64,000 nucleotides of DNA from NCBI RefSeq assembly GCF_024343775.1, contig NZ_RJUF01000008.1, positions 1-64,000 on the forward strand, given 5' to 3'. The stretch's first letter is position 1; each line of letters begins with the position of its first letter. This DNA comes from Lacihabitans soyangensis (GTDB lineage: Bacteria; Bacteroidota; Bacteroidia; Cytophagales; Spirosomataceae). Below are positions 53,701 to 61,598 of this stretch, in pieces. A program made the translations under genes and the position numbers. Under the pieces are notes generated by a model that worked only from the letters and a program-made list of their open reading frames with translations, did not search any database and was not told the DNA's origin.

Positions 53701-54306
53701 AACAAGGCTACTCAATCTGATTCAAACCTAAGTGACCTGTTAGCAAGCTTTAACAGTCTATATAAAGGTGAAGTGGTCAAAAACTTCAGAAGTCTACAAG
53801 AAACTATCCAGAAAGTCAAAGATGCTTATTTCTTGTTGATTCAAACTGCCGCTATCAATATGGCAGCTAAGTACACGCAGTTGCAAAAAGACGCTCAGAT
53901 CCTATCTGATGAAATCGATAATTTGCCTGTAGGGCTAAACAACGATGCCAAAACCAACGTCAGGCAAATTGCCCAGTATGCAAGCCAAAGAACCAGTGCA
54001 ATGGTAGAAATAGACTATGACGTAAAAGACAAACATACCCGGTTTACTTATTCCGAAATGCTTTCTTTTATACAACTATACAATACCAAAAGCACGGAAA
54101 TACAGATTATCAGGTCGGGGTTAATCAAAACCGCCCCACCAGCACCAAAGCCTGGTGGTGATCCTACTCCACCACCTACTATCAAAACTTTTTCATCTAC
54201 ATTGCCCGGTAGAAAACTCAAAATAGCAGCCTACAAAAACTGGCTTCAAAATGAGCTTCAGAAAATATCAGGTGCGAGTGCTGATGATGAAATCGAAATT
54301 AACTAA
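50707..54306 (+). CDS. brxC: BREX ATPase BrxC
   Basis: A 1199-residue P-loop ATPase. Walker A is GFYGSGKS at residues 66-73, and KVVFLFDEAS (near 250) is a plausible Walker B. BrxC (PglY in related systems) is the core ATPase of BREX and acts with BrxB and PglZ. The C-terminal Pro-rich linker (TAPPAPKPGGDPTPPPT) precedes a short tail. Length is typical. The next gene starts nine bases on. Confidence 0.95.
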   Translation: MLIKDILTIDLSEDIKNVIDLEDISENAIQSEIENYIITDGLAKEYGDFVSIYSSNIIETGVWLSGFYGSGKSYFGKLIGYLISNRLINGTPARDRILQRFTGIDDEALVKNSISKLNSINSRVVFMDIAKQDTSKGFAYALFRNFLKSLELPENEHGFLLFSLIYEASYTNVADFIHDKTGKDWNELKSNRTSYIAKIKEIYLSLAKSEADYIERLTTIRREIDEFSSSKLKEELQSYFKIVKDEKVVFLFDEASEAINQKKFTLLDLEGLSESLSSLGGKVWTIAIAQEKLDDVINNSNINKAQLTKVTDRFKTKIHLEATEVDVIIRSRLLKKNDSALASLKEHYKNNSGKIADHSGLTGAGKTDNLDSYLTYYPFYQNQFGLLQNFLFGRQGYASTKVAARGMIITTYDILKREIQNEKVYNVVTGWQIAKEAQTQPPVRLVNRFTNAESILKNEHFEISGRRLLETIHYLTEAEIATTSLNNIVKAFIKSPEEQHAVLPTITKALELLVDQKILLLTNGTYRITSDIEQRLLDEMKQIPVAVSKKKQQVMKEFKNASLIRTIAKTADNSVNYDFYITSDNDDELTSPSQKQLKLKVKSLYSYSDDRNGEIEQLKTQYQNDKDVIWLAPDNSQFKEIDKLLDEIERITFLKDKYTNPNSEEGPIVRSFQAERSAKEIRLKEMVEHSLTEGTAVYLYNAVQLNKTNWQSTLTNLQRQVIQNVYSQRLSSQLSDAIAEKIVKEANGERLHTYFTSQGADFQFFDTKGNFIGDSLKPAEHILYKIRNTFIDGASLENDLAQPPTGFVFGTVISTIAALMRGGKVMAKFNGAEKFSWKDDGVAGFFSNTRDFRKASFKAISKSISSTQKNSIVTSLQELDIETHINKKVDWNTNDFDLVTAVRELAKRFCDKVDDMKRQNRDFDVLFGNLEISKDHLAQFTGAVSEANYIDKAEDYLAHTDTFSVAVKEIEKTEKFIRNNLDKIKQWKSFADAVVDELNKATQSDSNLSDLLASFNSLYKGEVVKNFRSLQETIQKVKDAYFLLIQTAAINMAAKYTQLQKDAQILSDEIDNLPVGLNNDAKTNVRQIAQYASQRTSAMVEIDYDVKDKHTRFTYSEMLSFIQLYNTKSTEIQIIRSGLIKTAPPAPKPGGDPTPPPTIKTFSSTLPGRKLKIAAYKNWLQNELQKISGASADDEIEIN

Positions 54307-54314
54307 GTTTGCTT

Positions 54315-55067
54315 ATGCTCAACCATGACGACATAAAACTCTTAATATCAGGCAGCGAAAGCTATAATTCAGAATTTAAAGTGACCGTACCCAACAAGGT
54401 AAAGGAGCTCACCGAAGAGATTTGTGCAATTACCAATGCTGCTGGAGGAGTGTTGCTGATTGGTGTGAACGACCAAAACGAGCTTAGAGCCATAGTAATA
54501 GACAATGCCAAGCCGCAGTTTAAAACCGAAGGTATGTTTGTGGTAGTAGTAAAACGCAGAAAAAAAACTTCGGAGAAAACTTCGGAGAAAACTTCGGAGA
54601 AAACTAGGGAGAAAATTGTAGAATTGATACGTAACCATAAAGAAATCACGATAGACGAATTAGCAAGCACTTTAAAACTCTCCACAAGGGCTATTGAATT
54701 GCAATTGAGTGCTTTACGAAAGAATAATACTATAGAACGCATTGGTTCTGACAGGGATGGTTTTTGGCAAATTAATGAAAAAATAATCCAAAAAAACATT
54801 TCTGAAACTACAGAAAAAACTAGGGTAGAAACAGAAAAAAAAACTAGGGTAGAAAATCAAAAACCTAGGGTAGAAAACCTGGAGAAAACTAGGGTAGCAA
54901 TAGTGAATGCCATCAAAGAAAATAATCAGATAACTGCCCTCGGCTTAGCTGAATTATTAGGTTTGACTACAAAAGCAATTGAGGCTCAACTGAACAAACT
55001 TAAAAAACAAGGTACCATAGAACGAATAGGCCCAAACAAAGGTGGCCATTGGAAAATAAACGAATAA
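54315..55067 (+). CDS. BREX-embedded regulator: shrunken AlbA_2 domain with two winged-helix units
   Basis: A 250-residue protein from the ATG at 54315. Residues 1-45 match the opening of a Schlafen/AlbA_2 domain (SYNSEFKVTVPNKVKELTEE, GGVLLIGVND), then jump to PQFKTEGMFVVVVKR, the end of the longer RecG-like ATP-binding proteins, so the middle appears deleted. Two similar winged-helix units follow (ITIDELASTLKLSTRAIELQ and ITALGLAELLGLTTKAIEAQ), with the same ending TIERIG. A Lys/Thr/Glu-rich linker made of DNA repeats separates them. It probably regulates the BREX operon; this is inference from position. Confidence 0.78.
   Translation: MLNHDDIKLLISGSESYNSEFKVTVPNKVKELTEEICAITNAAGGVLLIGVNDQNELRAIVIDNAKPQFKTEGMFVVVVKRRKKTSEKTSEKTSEKTREKIVELIRNHKEITIDELASTLKLSTRAIELQLSALRKNNTIERIGSDRDGFWQINEKIIQKNISETTEKTRVETEKKTRVENQKPRVENLEKTRVAIVNAIKENNQITALGLAELLGLTTKAIEAQLNKLKKQGTIERIGPNKGGHWKINE
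54564..54611 (+). repeat. 12-bp tandem repeat in the regulator gene
   Basis: AAAACTTCGGAG occurs three times in a row from 54564, followed by a fourth variant AAAACTAGGGAG, encoding EKTSEKTSEKTS-like residues. In-frame slippage would change the linker length without breaking the gene. Confidence 0.9.
54816..54897 (+). repeat. Dispersed AAAACTAGGGTAG repeats in the regulator gene
   Basis: AAAACTAGGGTAG (or AAACCTAGGGTAG) occurs at 54816, 54840, 54861 and 54885 and encodes the KTRVE/KPRVE linker. The core ACTAGGG is shared with the last unit of the first array, so both linkers likely arose from one sequence. Confidence 0.85.
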
Positions 55068-55073
55068 ACACGC

Positions 55074-58000
55074 ATGAAACTAAGCGACCACGTAGAACAT
55101 ATACGACAACTGATAGACACTGCCTTTCGCAACCGATTAGGCCGTATGGGCTTTGCCAACCACGAACTAAGCCAAGCGACCAGAGAAGCTGGTCTCAATA
55201 AAGAACAAGAGCGTTTAAATAATATTCTGGAGACGTTTCAGCTCGAAACAGGCAACAAACCCGATGCATTCGAAAAACTGGTAGAAGAACTCACTTTTAC
55301 CTTGTTTAACCGTCTGGCGGCTCTCAAGGTGATGGAGGCCCATGCCTTGCACCCCGAAATAATCACCAAAAACAGCCTGCATGGCAACCGCTCTTTTGCC
55401 CACAAAATGTGGCTCGAAGCCAACCCCGACCACCGCAATGAAGAACTGGAGGCATTAGGAAGTTTTATTGAAGTAGAATTGGGCAAACTAGCCAAAGAAA
55501 TACCACTGTTTAGTCTGCAACACCCCTACCATTTGCTACCCACTACCTTTGAGCTCAGCGGCATCATCAATGCCTTCAATCAAGTAGAGACCGATGCACA
55601 GGTAGAAGACCACATCTGGAAAAGCGACGATGTGCTGGGCTGGTTGTACGAAAGCTACAATGTATTTAAAAAGAAGCAACACGACTTAAGTGGCTTAAAA
55701 ACTGAATACAATAAAGTAAGTATCCAAAGTCAATATTATACTCCTCGCTGGGTAGTACAATTTTTAGTTGATAATAGTTTGGGTAAACTTTATTTAGAAA
55801 TGTACCCCAATAGCGACATACGCCATAAGTATAAAATTGCCAATGCTCCAAATCATAAAATAAGAGAACGAAAGCCATTGCACGAAATACGAATGATTGA
55901 CCCTTCCACGGGATCGGGCAATTACCTATTGTATGGCTTTGATATGTATTATGATTTATACATAGACCAAATAGAAAACTATGGTGCAGATTACAACGAA
56001 GCTGATGTGCCCAAACTGATTATTGAACACAACTTGCACGGAGTGGACTTAGACGACCGTGCCATACAGTTGGCCCAATTGGGTTTGTATATTAAGGCAA
56101 AAAGAAAGAAGCGTACTGTAAAAATTGAGCATTTCAATATTGTGAGTTCCGATTTTTACTTACCGGCATACAGCGAAGTAAATCATATTTTTGAATCCGA
56201 AGGTATCGTAAAGGAAAGAGAACGGAAAATTATAGAGGAAGTATGGGAAGACCTCCAACAAGCCCATAAATTTGGCTCGCTTATACGATTGGAAGAAAAA
56301 CTGCATTGGAAGTTTTTTGGTAAAAATGATGGCATAGTTACCCTCTTTGACCAACAAGAATTAGAAGATTTTGATACTTTCAGAGAACACTTCTTTACCA
56401 ACTTACAAAAAGCGGTAGCTCAAAACGCCGAAAAACAAGGCGAAACCTTTCTAAATACCAAAACCCACGATGCCATTACGTTTTTGGAGCTAATGACCCA
56501 AAAATACGACGTAGCCGTAGCCAACCCACCTTATACAGATAGTGCAGATTTTGGTCCAGAACTAAAAAAATTTGTAGATGCAAATTACAAAAAACCCTAT
56601 AAATTCAATACTAACCTTTATGCCGTTTTCATAAATCGTTGTTTCGAATTAACAACTGAAAACGGAAAGATAGCACTCATCCATCCATTAACTTTTATGT
56701 ACATCAAAACTTTTGAAGATGTACGTAAATTTATTTTGGGGAAAACACATATCAGTGTTTTTGTAGATTATAGTGCAGATAGTACCAATTTATTTGATGG
56801 TGCTTTTGCTTCAGCACCTGCATTTTATGTACTTGAAAAAGGAAATGAGAAGCAAGAAAAATCTTGGTTCATATCATTAGACCAATACACAAGGACACCA
56901 AATGAAAAGTTAAAAAAAGATTTCTGTTTAGAAGCCTTAGATGATATTATTTCTAACCGACCAAATAAACACAACATAAAGCTTTTTCAAGAAAAACTCA
57001 AAACTATTGAAGGTTCGCCTTTTATTTATTGGATTAGTGATGGATTCAGAGAAAAATTTAAGGAGAAAGCCATTGATGATATTTTAAAACCTCGTCAAGG
57101 AATTGCAACAGGGAACAATGATAAATGTGTAAAATATTGGTGGGAAATAGAACAAGCTGAGATATCAAAAGATTTAAATGATATGAAGAAATGGAAGTTC
57201 TATTCTAAAGGTGGGGCTTATAATAAATGGTATGGAAACTTTTGGACAGTAATTGATTACAGCCCTTCGGGATATAATTTTTTATTAAATAGTGGCAACC
57301 ATCTTCCAAGCCGTAATTATTACTTTTTAGAAGGAGTTACTTATTCCGCCTTAGGTAAAGGTGTTTCATTTAGATATATGCCTCCTAACCAACTATTTGA
57401 TGTTGGTGGTTCCTGTATATTTCCAGGAGAATTTAAGAATGTAAAATATTATTTATCTTTTTTAAACACTAAATTAACATTCTATTTAGCTAATTGCTTG
57501 AACCCTACAGTAAATACCCAAGTAGGTGACTTAAAGAGAATACCTTTTGTAATTCCTTCAAAAAAAATAGAAAATACAATATCACAATTTGCCACCTATA
57601 ACATAGACGTTAAACATATTTTTTGTTCATATCGAATTACTGAAACCAACTATAAGCAATCACTTCTTATTGCTTTTCAAGGAGCATCTTTAAAAGAGCG
57701 AATATTGGCATATCTCACTTATGAGAATGCCCTGCACACGCAGGTGCTTATCAATGAAGCTATTATCAACGAAATTATTTTTGAAGTATATGAACTCAGC
57801 GATGCAGATCGTGGGCAGGTAGAAGCTAAAATGGGTCTTTCTATTGGTTCTTTAGCTGTGTTTAAAGAAGCAAAAGATGCATTTTTAGGACAATTGCAAA
57901 ACCCAATGGCAGAAGTAACAAAGCATATCCAAAACTTACCCATTGCTACTTTTGATGAGCAACAAATTAGTGAAATAAGAGACGCTTTTGGTACACTTTA

Positions 58001-58769
58001 TCAAAGTAACAATGACTTGGAAGAGTTTTGCATTCGCCATCAAGTTAACCCCATAAATGTGTGGTATTGGTTTAAAGAAAGCCGTGTGCTGCCCCAAGCC
58101 CGTGTGGCCGAAATAGCCCTCGAGTTTCTAGCAGATGCCTTCCGCACCATTTTGATGGAAGACGTAGACGGTATAGTGCCATTGGTAAGCCTACCCGGTG
58201 AACCAAGACTGTATGATAGATTTGAAAAATATTGCTACGACCAAGGCTTTACCGATGCCCAAATCATGCAGCTAGACGGTCTGCTGGGTCGCCCGCTTAA
58301 TGACTATATTGAGCAGCATTTTTTCAAAAACCTGTCTGACCACCTCAACCTGTTCATGTATTTGCCCAAAACACCGTTTATCTGGCACCTCAGCAGCGGT
58401 GAGCAACAAGGTTTTGAGGCCTTCATTATCATCTACAAATGGACTTCTGACAGCCTCTACAAACTCAAAAGCACCTATCTAAGCCAACGCACCGAGCGGC
58501 TCAACAACCGCAAAGCCGAAATAGCAGATACAAACACCGGCCAAGCCCAAACAGAGCGTGAAACCATAGAAAAACAGCTAAGAGAAATAGAGATTTTCGA
58601 GCAAAAAATAGACGACCTCATAGCCAGTGGCTACAACCCCAAGCTAGACGACGGTGTAGGCAAAAACATTGCCCCACTCCAAGCCCGAGGCATGCTAAAA
58701 GCCGAAGTCCTAAAAACCACAGGAGGAGCAAAATCACAATTGAACAAATACCTAAATGCAGATTGGTGA
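55074..58769 (+). CDS. pglX: BREX adenine methyltransferase PglX
   Basis: A 1231-residue DNA N6-adenine methyltransferase. Motif I is IDPSTGSGNYLLYGFD (Asp276) and the catalytic NPPY is at 484-487 (VAVANPPYTDSADFG). PglX methylates host DNA and marks it as self in type 1 BREX. The target-recognition part (about 500-860) is clearly more A/T-rich and different in codon choice from the flanks, as if swapped by recombination. It starts six bases after the regulator gene and its stop overlaps the next start (TGATG). Confidence 0.96.
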   Translation: MKLSDHVEHIRQLIDTAFRNRLGRMGFANHELSQATREAGLNKEQERLNNILETFQLETGNKPDAFEKLVEELTFTLFNRLAALKVMEAHALHPEIITKNSLHGNRSFAHKMWLEANPDHRNEELEALGSFIEVELGKLAKEIPLFSLQHPYHLLPTTFELSGIINAFNQVETDAQVEDHIWKSDDVLGWLYESYNVFKKKQHDLSGLKTEYNKVSIQSQYYTPRWVVQFLVDNSLGKLYLEMYPNSDIRHKYKIANAPNHKIRERKPLHEIRMIDPSTGSGNYLLYGFDMYYDLYIDQIENYGADYNEADVPKLIIEHNLHGVDLDDRAIQLAQLGLYIKAKRKKRTVKIEHFNIVSSDFYLPAYSEVNHIFESEGIVKERERKIIEEVWEDLQQAHKFGSLIRLEEKLHWKFFGKNDGIVTLFDQQELEDFDTFREHFFTNLQKAVAQNAEKQGETFLNTKTHDAITFLELMTQKYDVAVANPPYTDSADFGPELKKFVDANYKKPYKFNTNLYAVFINRCFELTTENGKIALIHPLTFMYIKTFEDVRKFILGKTHISVFVDYSADSTNLFDGAFASAPAFYVLEKGNEKQEKSWFISLDQYTRTPNEKLKKDFCLEALDDIISNRPNKHNIKLFQEKLKTIEGSPFIYWISDGFREKFKEKAIDDILKPRQGIATGNNDKCVKYWWEIEQAEISKDLNDMKKWKFYSKGGAYNKWYGNFWTVIDYSPSGYNFLLNSGNHLPSRNYYFLEGVTYSALGKGVSFRYMPPNQLFDVGGSCIFPGEFKNVKYYLSFLNTKLTFYLANCLNPTVNTQVGDLKRIPFVIPSKKIENTISQFATYNIDVKHIFCSYRITETNYKQSLLIAFQGASLKERILAYLTYENALHTQVLINEAIINEIIFEVYELSDADRGQVEAKMGLSIGSLAVFKEAKDAFLGQLQNPMAEVTKHIQNLPIATFDEQQISEIRDAFGTLYQSNNDLEEFCIRHQVNPINVWYWFKESRVLPQARVAEIALEFLADAFRTILMEDVDGIVPLVSLPGEPRLYDRFEKYCYDQGFTDAQIMQLDGLLGRPLNDYIEQHFFKNLSDHLNLFMYLPKTPFIWHLSSGEQQGFEAFIIIYKWTSDSLYKLKSTYLSQRTERLNNRKAEIADTNTGQAQTERETIEKQLREIEIFEQKIDDLIASGYNPKLDDGVGKNIAPLQARGMLKAEVLKTTGGAKSQLNKYLNADW

Positions 58770-59350
58770 TGGAATTGAAAACTAAAGAAATAAAATTTAA
58801 GAGCTTATTTAGACAAAAGAGCTTTACTGATTATTATGACCTTAGTGGAATCTTAGGAAATTTATTAATTGATCTTTCCGAAGAAGAAATTGATTTCTTA
58901 GTGAATAAAAATGTAGTATTTATTAGAACTTGCAATCCTGCATCAACAATAAATATCAAGAATATCGAAATAAATGGAGAGTTAAATTTAATAAATTTTG
59001 ATCATTATATGTTCAAAAAATTAATGCCAGAAGAATTTTTGGCTGTGCTCCTACATGAAATTGGTCATATAAAAAATCCCGAACTAAAAGGAATGGAAGC
59101 TGAATATGCCGCTGATAAACTCGCAGCCGAAAAAGGGTATAAAAAATGGATAATCAGTAGCTTAAAGAAGGGTATTCAGAATGAATGGATGGGATTTGAA
59201 AAAGATTCATGCAAGCTTAGAATTGAGAAGCTTAATGAAAGTGACTATCCAAAATATTCTGAGGCAAAATATAGAGATGATTATGATGACAAGGATGATG
59301 ACGACGATGATGACGATACCAAAGATATTGTTCAAACGATTATAAAATGA
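58769..59350 (+). CDS. HEIGH zincin-like protein embedded in BREX
   Basis: A 193-residue protein from the ATG at 58769, which overlaps the pglX stop (TGATG); its own stop overlaps the pglZ start (ATGA). Residues 85-115 carry LLHEIGHIKNPE...GMEAEYAADKLA, an HExxH zinc site with a downstream E-x-x-A-D segment as in minimal M48- or IrrE-like metallopeptidases. The C-terminus is a run of Asp (near residues 170-185). No signal peptide or membrane helix is seen, so it acts in the cytoplasm. It is not a standard BREX gene; tight coupling suggests it works with the system, perhaps by cleaving a regulator. That role is inference. Confidence 0.75.
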   Translation: MELKTKEIKFKSLFRQKSFTDYYDLSGILGNLLIDLSEEEIDFLVNKNVVFIRTCNPASTINIKNIEINGELNLINFDHYMFKKLMPEEFLAVLLHEIGHIKNPELKGMEAEYAADKLAAEKGYKKWIISSLKKGIQNEWMGFEKDSCKLRIEKLNESDYPKYSEAKYRDDYDDKDDDDDDDDTKDIVQTIIK

Positions 59351-61587
59351 CAGAAAAGTGGTTTATAGAGGATATTAAAAAGTTGATGCAACATCGCCAA
59401 AAAGTGGTATTGTTGGATCCGCATGGACTGTGTGAGTTTTTGTTACCTATTCTGGAGAAAAACCACATAACAGTATTAAGAACTGATGCCTCCATTTCAA
59501 AAAAATGGGAACAAGAAAAAGAGGAACTCTTTTTGAGACATGAAGCCGAAACTACTTTCAAAGGGAAGGATTTGGTATTTTATATTACACGACCTCAGGA
59601 AAAACTGAGTTTTTTGTTTGATTATTGCTTTACCAATGGCTGTTTAGATTTAAGCCATCCTCAAGAATGGCTCAAGAAAAAAATATTTACTAATACTGGT
59701 CTGCAAGTTCAGCTAGACAACCCTATGCTACTCACAGCTGCCAAAATGGGCATTGGCAAGGATATCTCTTGGTGGAAAAAGATTGTCCAAGACCTAGAAG
59801 AGGTGATCAACCTAAATGAGGAATTATTACCTTTTGTACATCGTCCAGATGAATATTTAAAATCCAAAGATGAAACAATAAAAAGGCTCTTTGAGGAAAA
59901 GCTTCACGAATTATTAGAACAACCTTATCTCAAAAAGTCAGCTCAGACCTTAGCAGATGAAGTAGTGAAAAAGATGTTAGACGGCCTAGCTTATAACGAA
60001 ATATCTGAAACACTATTGGAATTATACTACAAATGGACGGATAGTGCGACATATAAACCATCACTCGAAACCTACATTCGTAATTACAAAATTTCTAATG
60101 AGGTCAATCCTTGGAATGCTCATCCAGACCATTGTTTCGAAAAACTCGATCAAAAAGCAATAAGGCAAATTGCGGATTATATCAGAGACAAATCATTTGT
60201 GGCAGAAAGGCTCGAAAAGCTATATTCAAGGATATTTTCAACAAAAAATAAAAATAATGTCCCAGTCTGGTGGCATGACGTTTGGGCCTTATCTCATTTA
60301 GATACTAGGGCTATTTCAAAGCTAGGAAGTTTAAATGGGGTAATTGATTATTATACAGAAACATTCTCAAAAATCGATAGAGCCATTCGAAACCTCTATG
60401 AAGTATTTTTGAACGATGAAAACATCATAAGGCCACTTCAAGAGTATTATGAAGACCACAACCATTTAATGTTGCAGGCTTGGTTTGGCTTTTTTAATGA
60501 CTATAAATCTGACCAGCAAGGCTATATACCTGAATTATTGTCAAAGGCCAATGCCAAAACTGCCATAATTGTAGGCGATGGACTTAGATATGAAATTGCT
60601 GATTTTGTAGCCACCGAATTACAGAAGTATTTTAAGGTGGATAAACAGGTAATGTTGGCCGATATGCCTTCTGAAACAGAGCACAATATGAGTGCATTGT
60701 ATGTTGGAGGCAACCAGGTGTTAGCACTTCAAAAAGACAGAGAAGCAAGCCTTTCAAAAGTTTCTAGCAAAAATATTAGCTATTTACAACTAGAACAGCT
60801 CAATTATGGCACTGAAGCTGACTTTTTGGTATTAACCTACAAAGACATAGACAATGCAGGTGAAAAGCTGCAACAAGCAGCCATTAAGCTATTTTCAGAG
60901 TTTGAAAAGGTACTTATCGAAAACATTACGCTTTTAATCAACATGGGTTATCAAGAAGTATATCTTGTTACTGATCATGGTTTTGTTTTAACAGGCTTAT
61001 TAGATGAAGCCGGCAAAATAGAACCTAGTGCTACGGGTAAAAAAGATGTCCATGAGCGGTTTATTAGAACTGTTGAAAAGCAATCCAATCCTGAATGGCT
61101 CTCATTTGAAAGACCATACGGAGAATTTAAATATGTTTATGCTGCCAAAAACCATCGCCCATTTAAATCCAAGGGGGTTTATGGATTTTCACATGGCGGT
61201 TATACCCCACAGGAAATTATCATACCTAAGTTTAAGTTTTCTAAAAAAAATGATGGAATTTCAGTGCTGGAAGTGTTAATTTCGAATAAGCCTGATTTGA
61301 AAGAGGTGCCTAGTGAACTATTTATTATTAAATTAGATGCACCAAAAGGAGCCGCCGAACTTTTTGGAACCTCAAGGAAAATTCAGATAAAGCTGTTTGC
61401 AGGTAAAACACAATATCAAAGCAGTGATATTTTCAATATTGAGTCAGACTCGGTGATAGACAAAGAATTTTCGTTTAACGGCAATAGTGAAGTGCAGGCC
61501 GTACTGTTAGATGCCGTTACACAAGAGCAACTCGACACAGCAATTATAAAAAAATCAAACCTTCGTGACCTTGGAGGTTTACTTTAA
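59347..61587 (+). CDS. pglZ: BREX alkaline-phosphatase-like protein PglZ
   Basis: A 746-residue protein with the alkaline-phosphatase fold of the PglZ family: AIIVGDGLRYE (Asp411) and VTDHGFVLTG (Asp543-His544) place the metal site, and the N-terminus has DPHGLCEFL. PglZ is an essential core BREX component, paired with BrxC. The C-terminal beta domain (EVLISNKPDLKEVPSELF) is typical of type A. Overlaps the zincin-like gene by four bases. Confidence 0.96.
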   Translation: MTEKWFIEDIKKLMQHRQKVVLLDPHGLCEFLLPILEKNHITVLRTDASISKKWEQEKEELFLRHEAETTFKGKDLVFYITRPQEKLSFLFDYCFTNGCLDLSHPQEWLKKKIFTNTGLQVQLDNPMLLTAAKMGIGKDISWWKKIVQDLEEVINLNEELLPFVHRPDEYLKSKDETIKRLFEEKLHELLEQPYLKKSAQTLADEVVKKMLDGLAYNEISETLLELYYKWTDSATYKPSLETYIRNYKISNEVNPWNAHPDHCFEKLDQKAIRQIADYIRDKSFVAERLEKLYSRIFSTKNKNNVPVWWHDVWALSHLDTRAISKLGSLNGVIDYYTETFSKIDRAIRNLYEVFLNDENIIRPLQEYYEDHNHLMLQAWFGFFNDYKSDQQGYIPELLSKANAKTAIIVGDGLRYEIADFVATELQKYFKVDKQVMLADMPSETEHNMSALYVGGNQVLALQKDREASLSKVSSKNISYLQLEQLNYGTEADFLVLTYKDIDNAGEKLQQAAIKLFSEFEKVLIENITLLINMGYQEVYLVTDHGFVLTGLLDEAGKIEPSATGKKDVHERFIRTVEKQSNPEWLSFERPYGEFKYVYAAKNHRPFKSKGVYGFSHGGYTPQEIIIPKFKFSKKNDGISVLEVLISNKPDLKEVPSELFIIKLDAPKGAAELFGTSRKIQIKLFAGKTQYQSSDIFNIESDSVIDKEFSFNGNSEVQAVLLDAVTQEQLDTAIIKKSNLRDLGGLL

Positions 61588-61598
61588 CTTTTTTGAAT

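Noticed and set aside
53307-53715. Minus-strand open frames within brxC
   Set aside because: They lie wholly inside brxC in the antisense direction, with no domain and no expected promoter.
59280-59330. Asp-rich tail of the zincin-like gene as a frameshift artefact
   Set aside because: The GAT/GAC run keeps frame through to a stop overlapping the pglZ start, so it is part of the gene.
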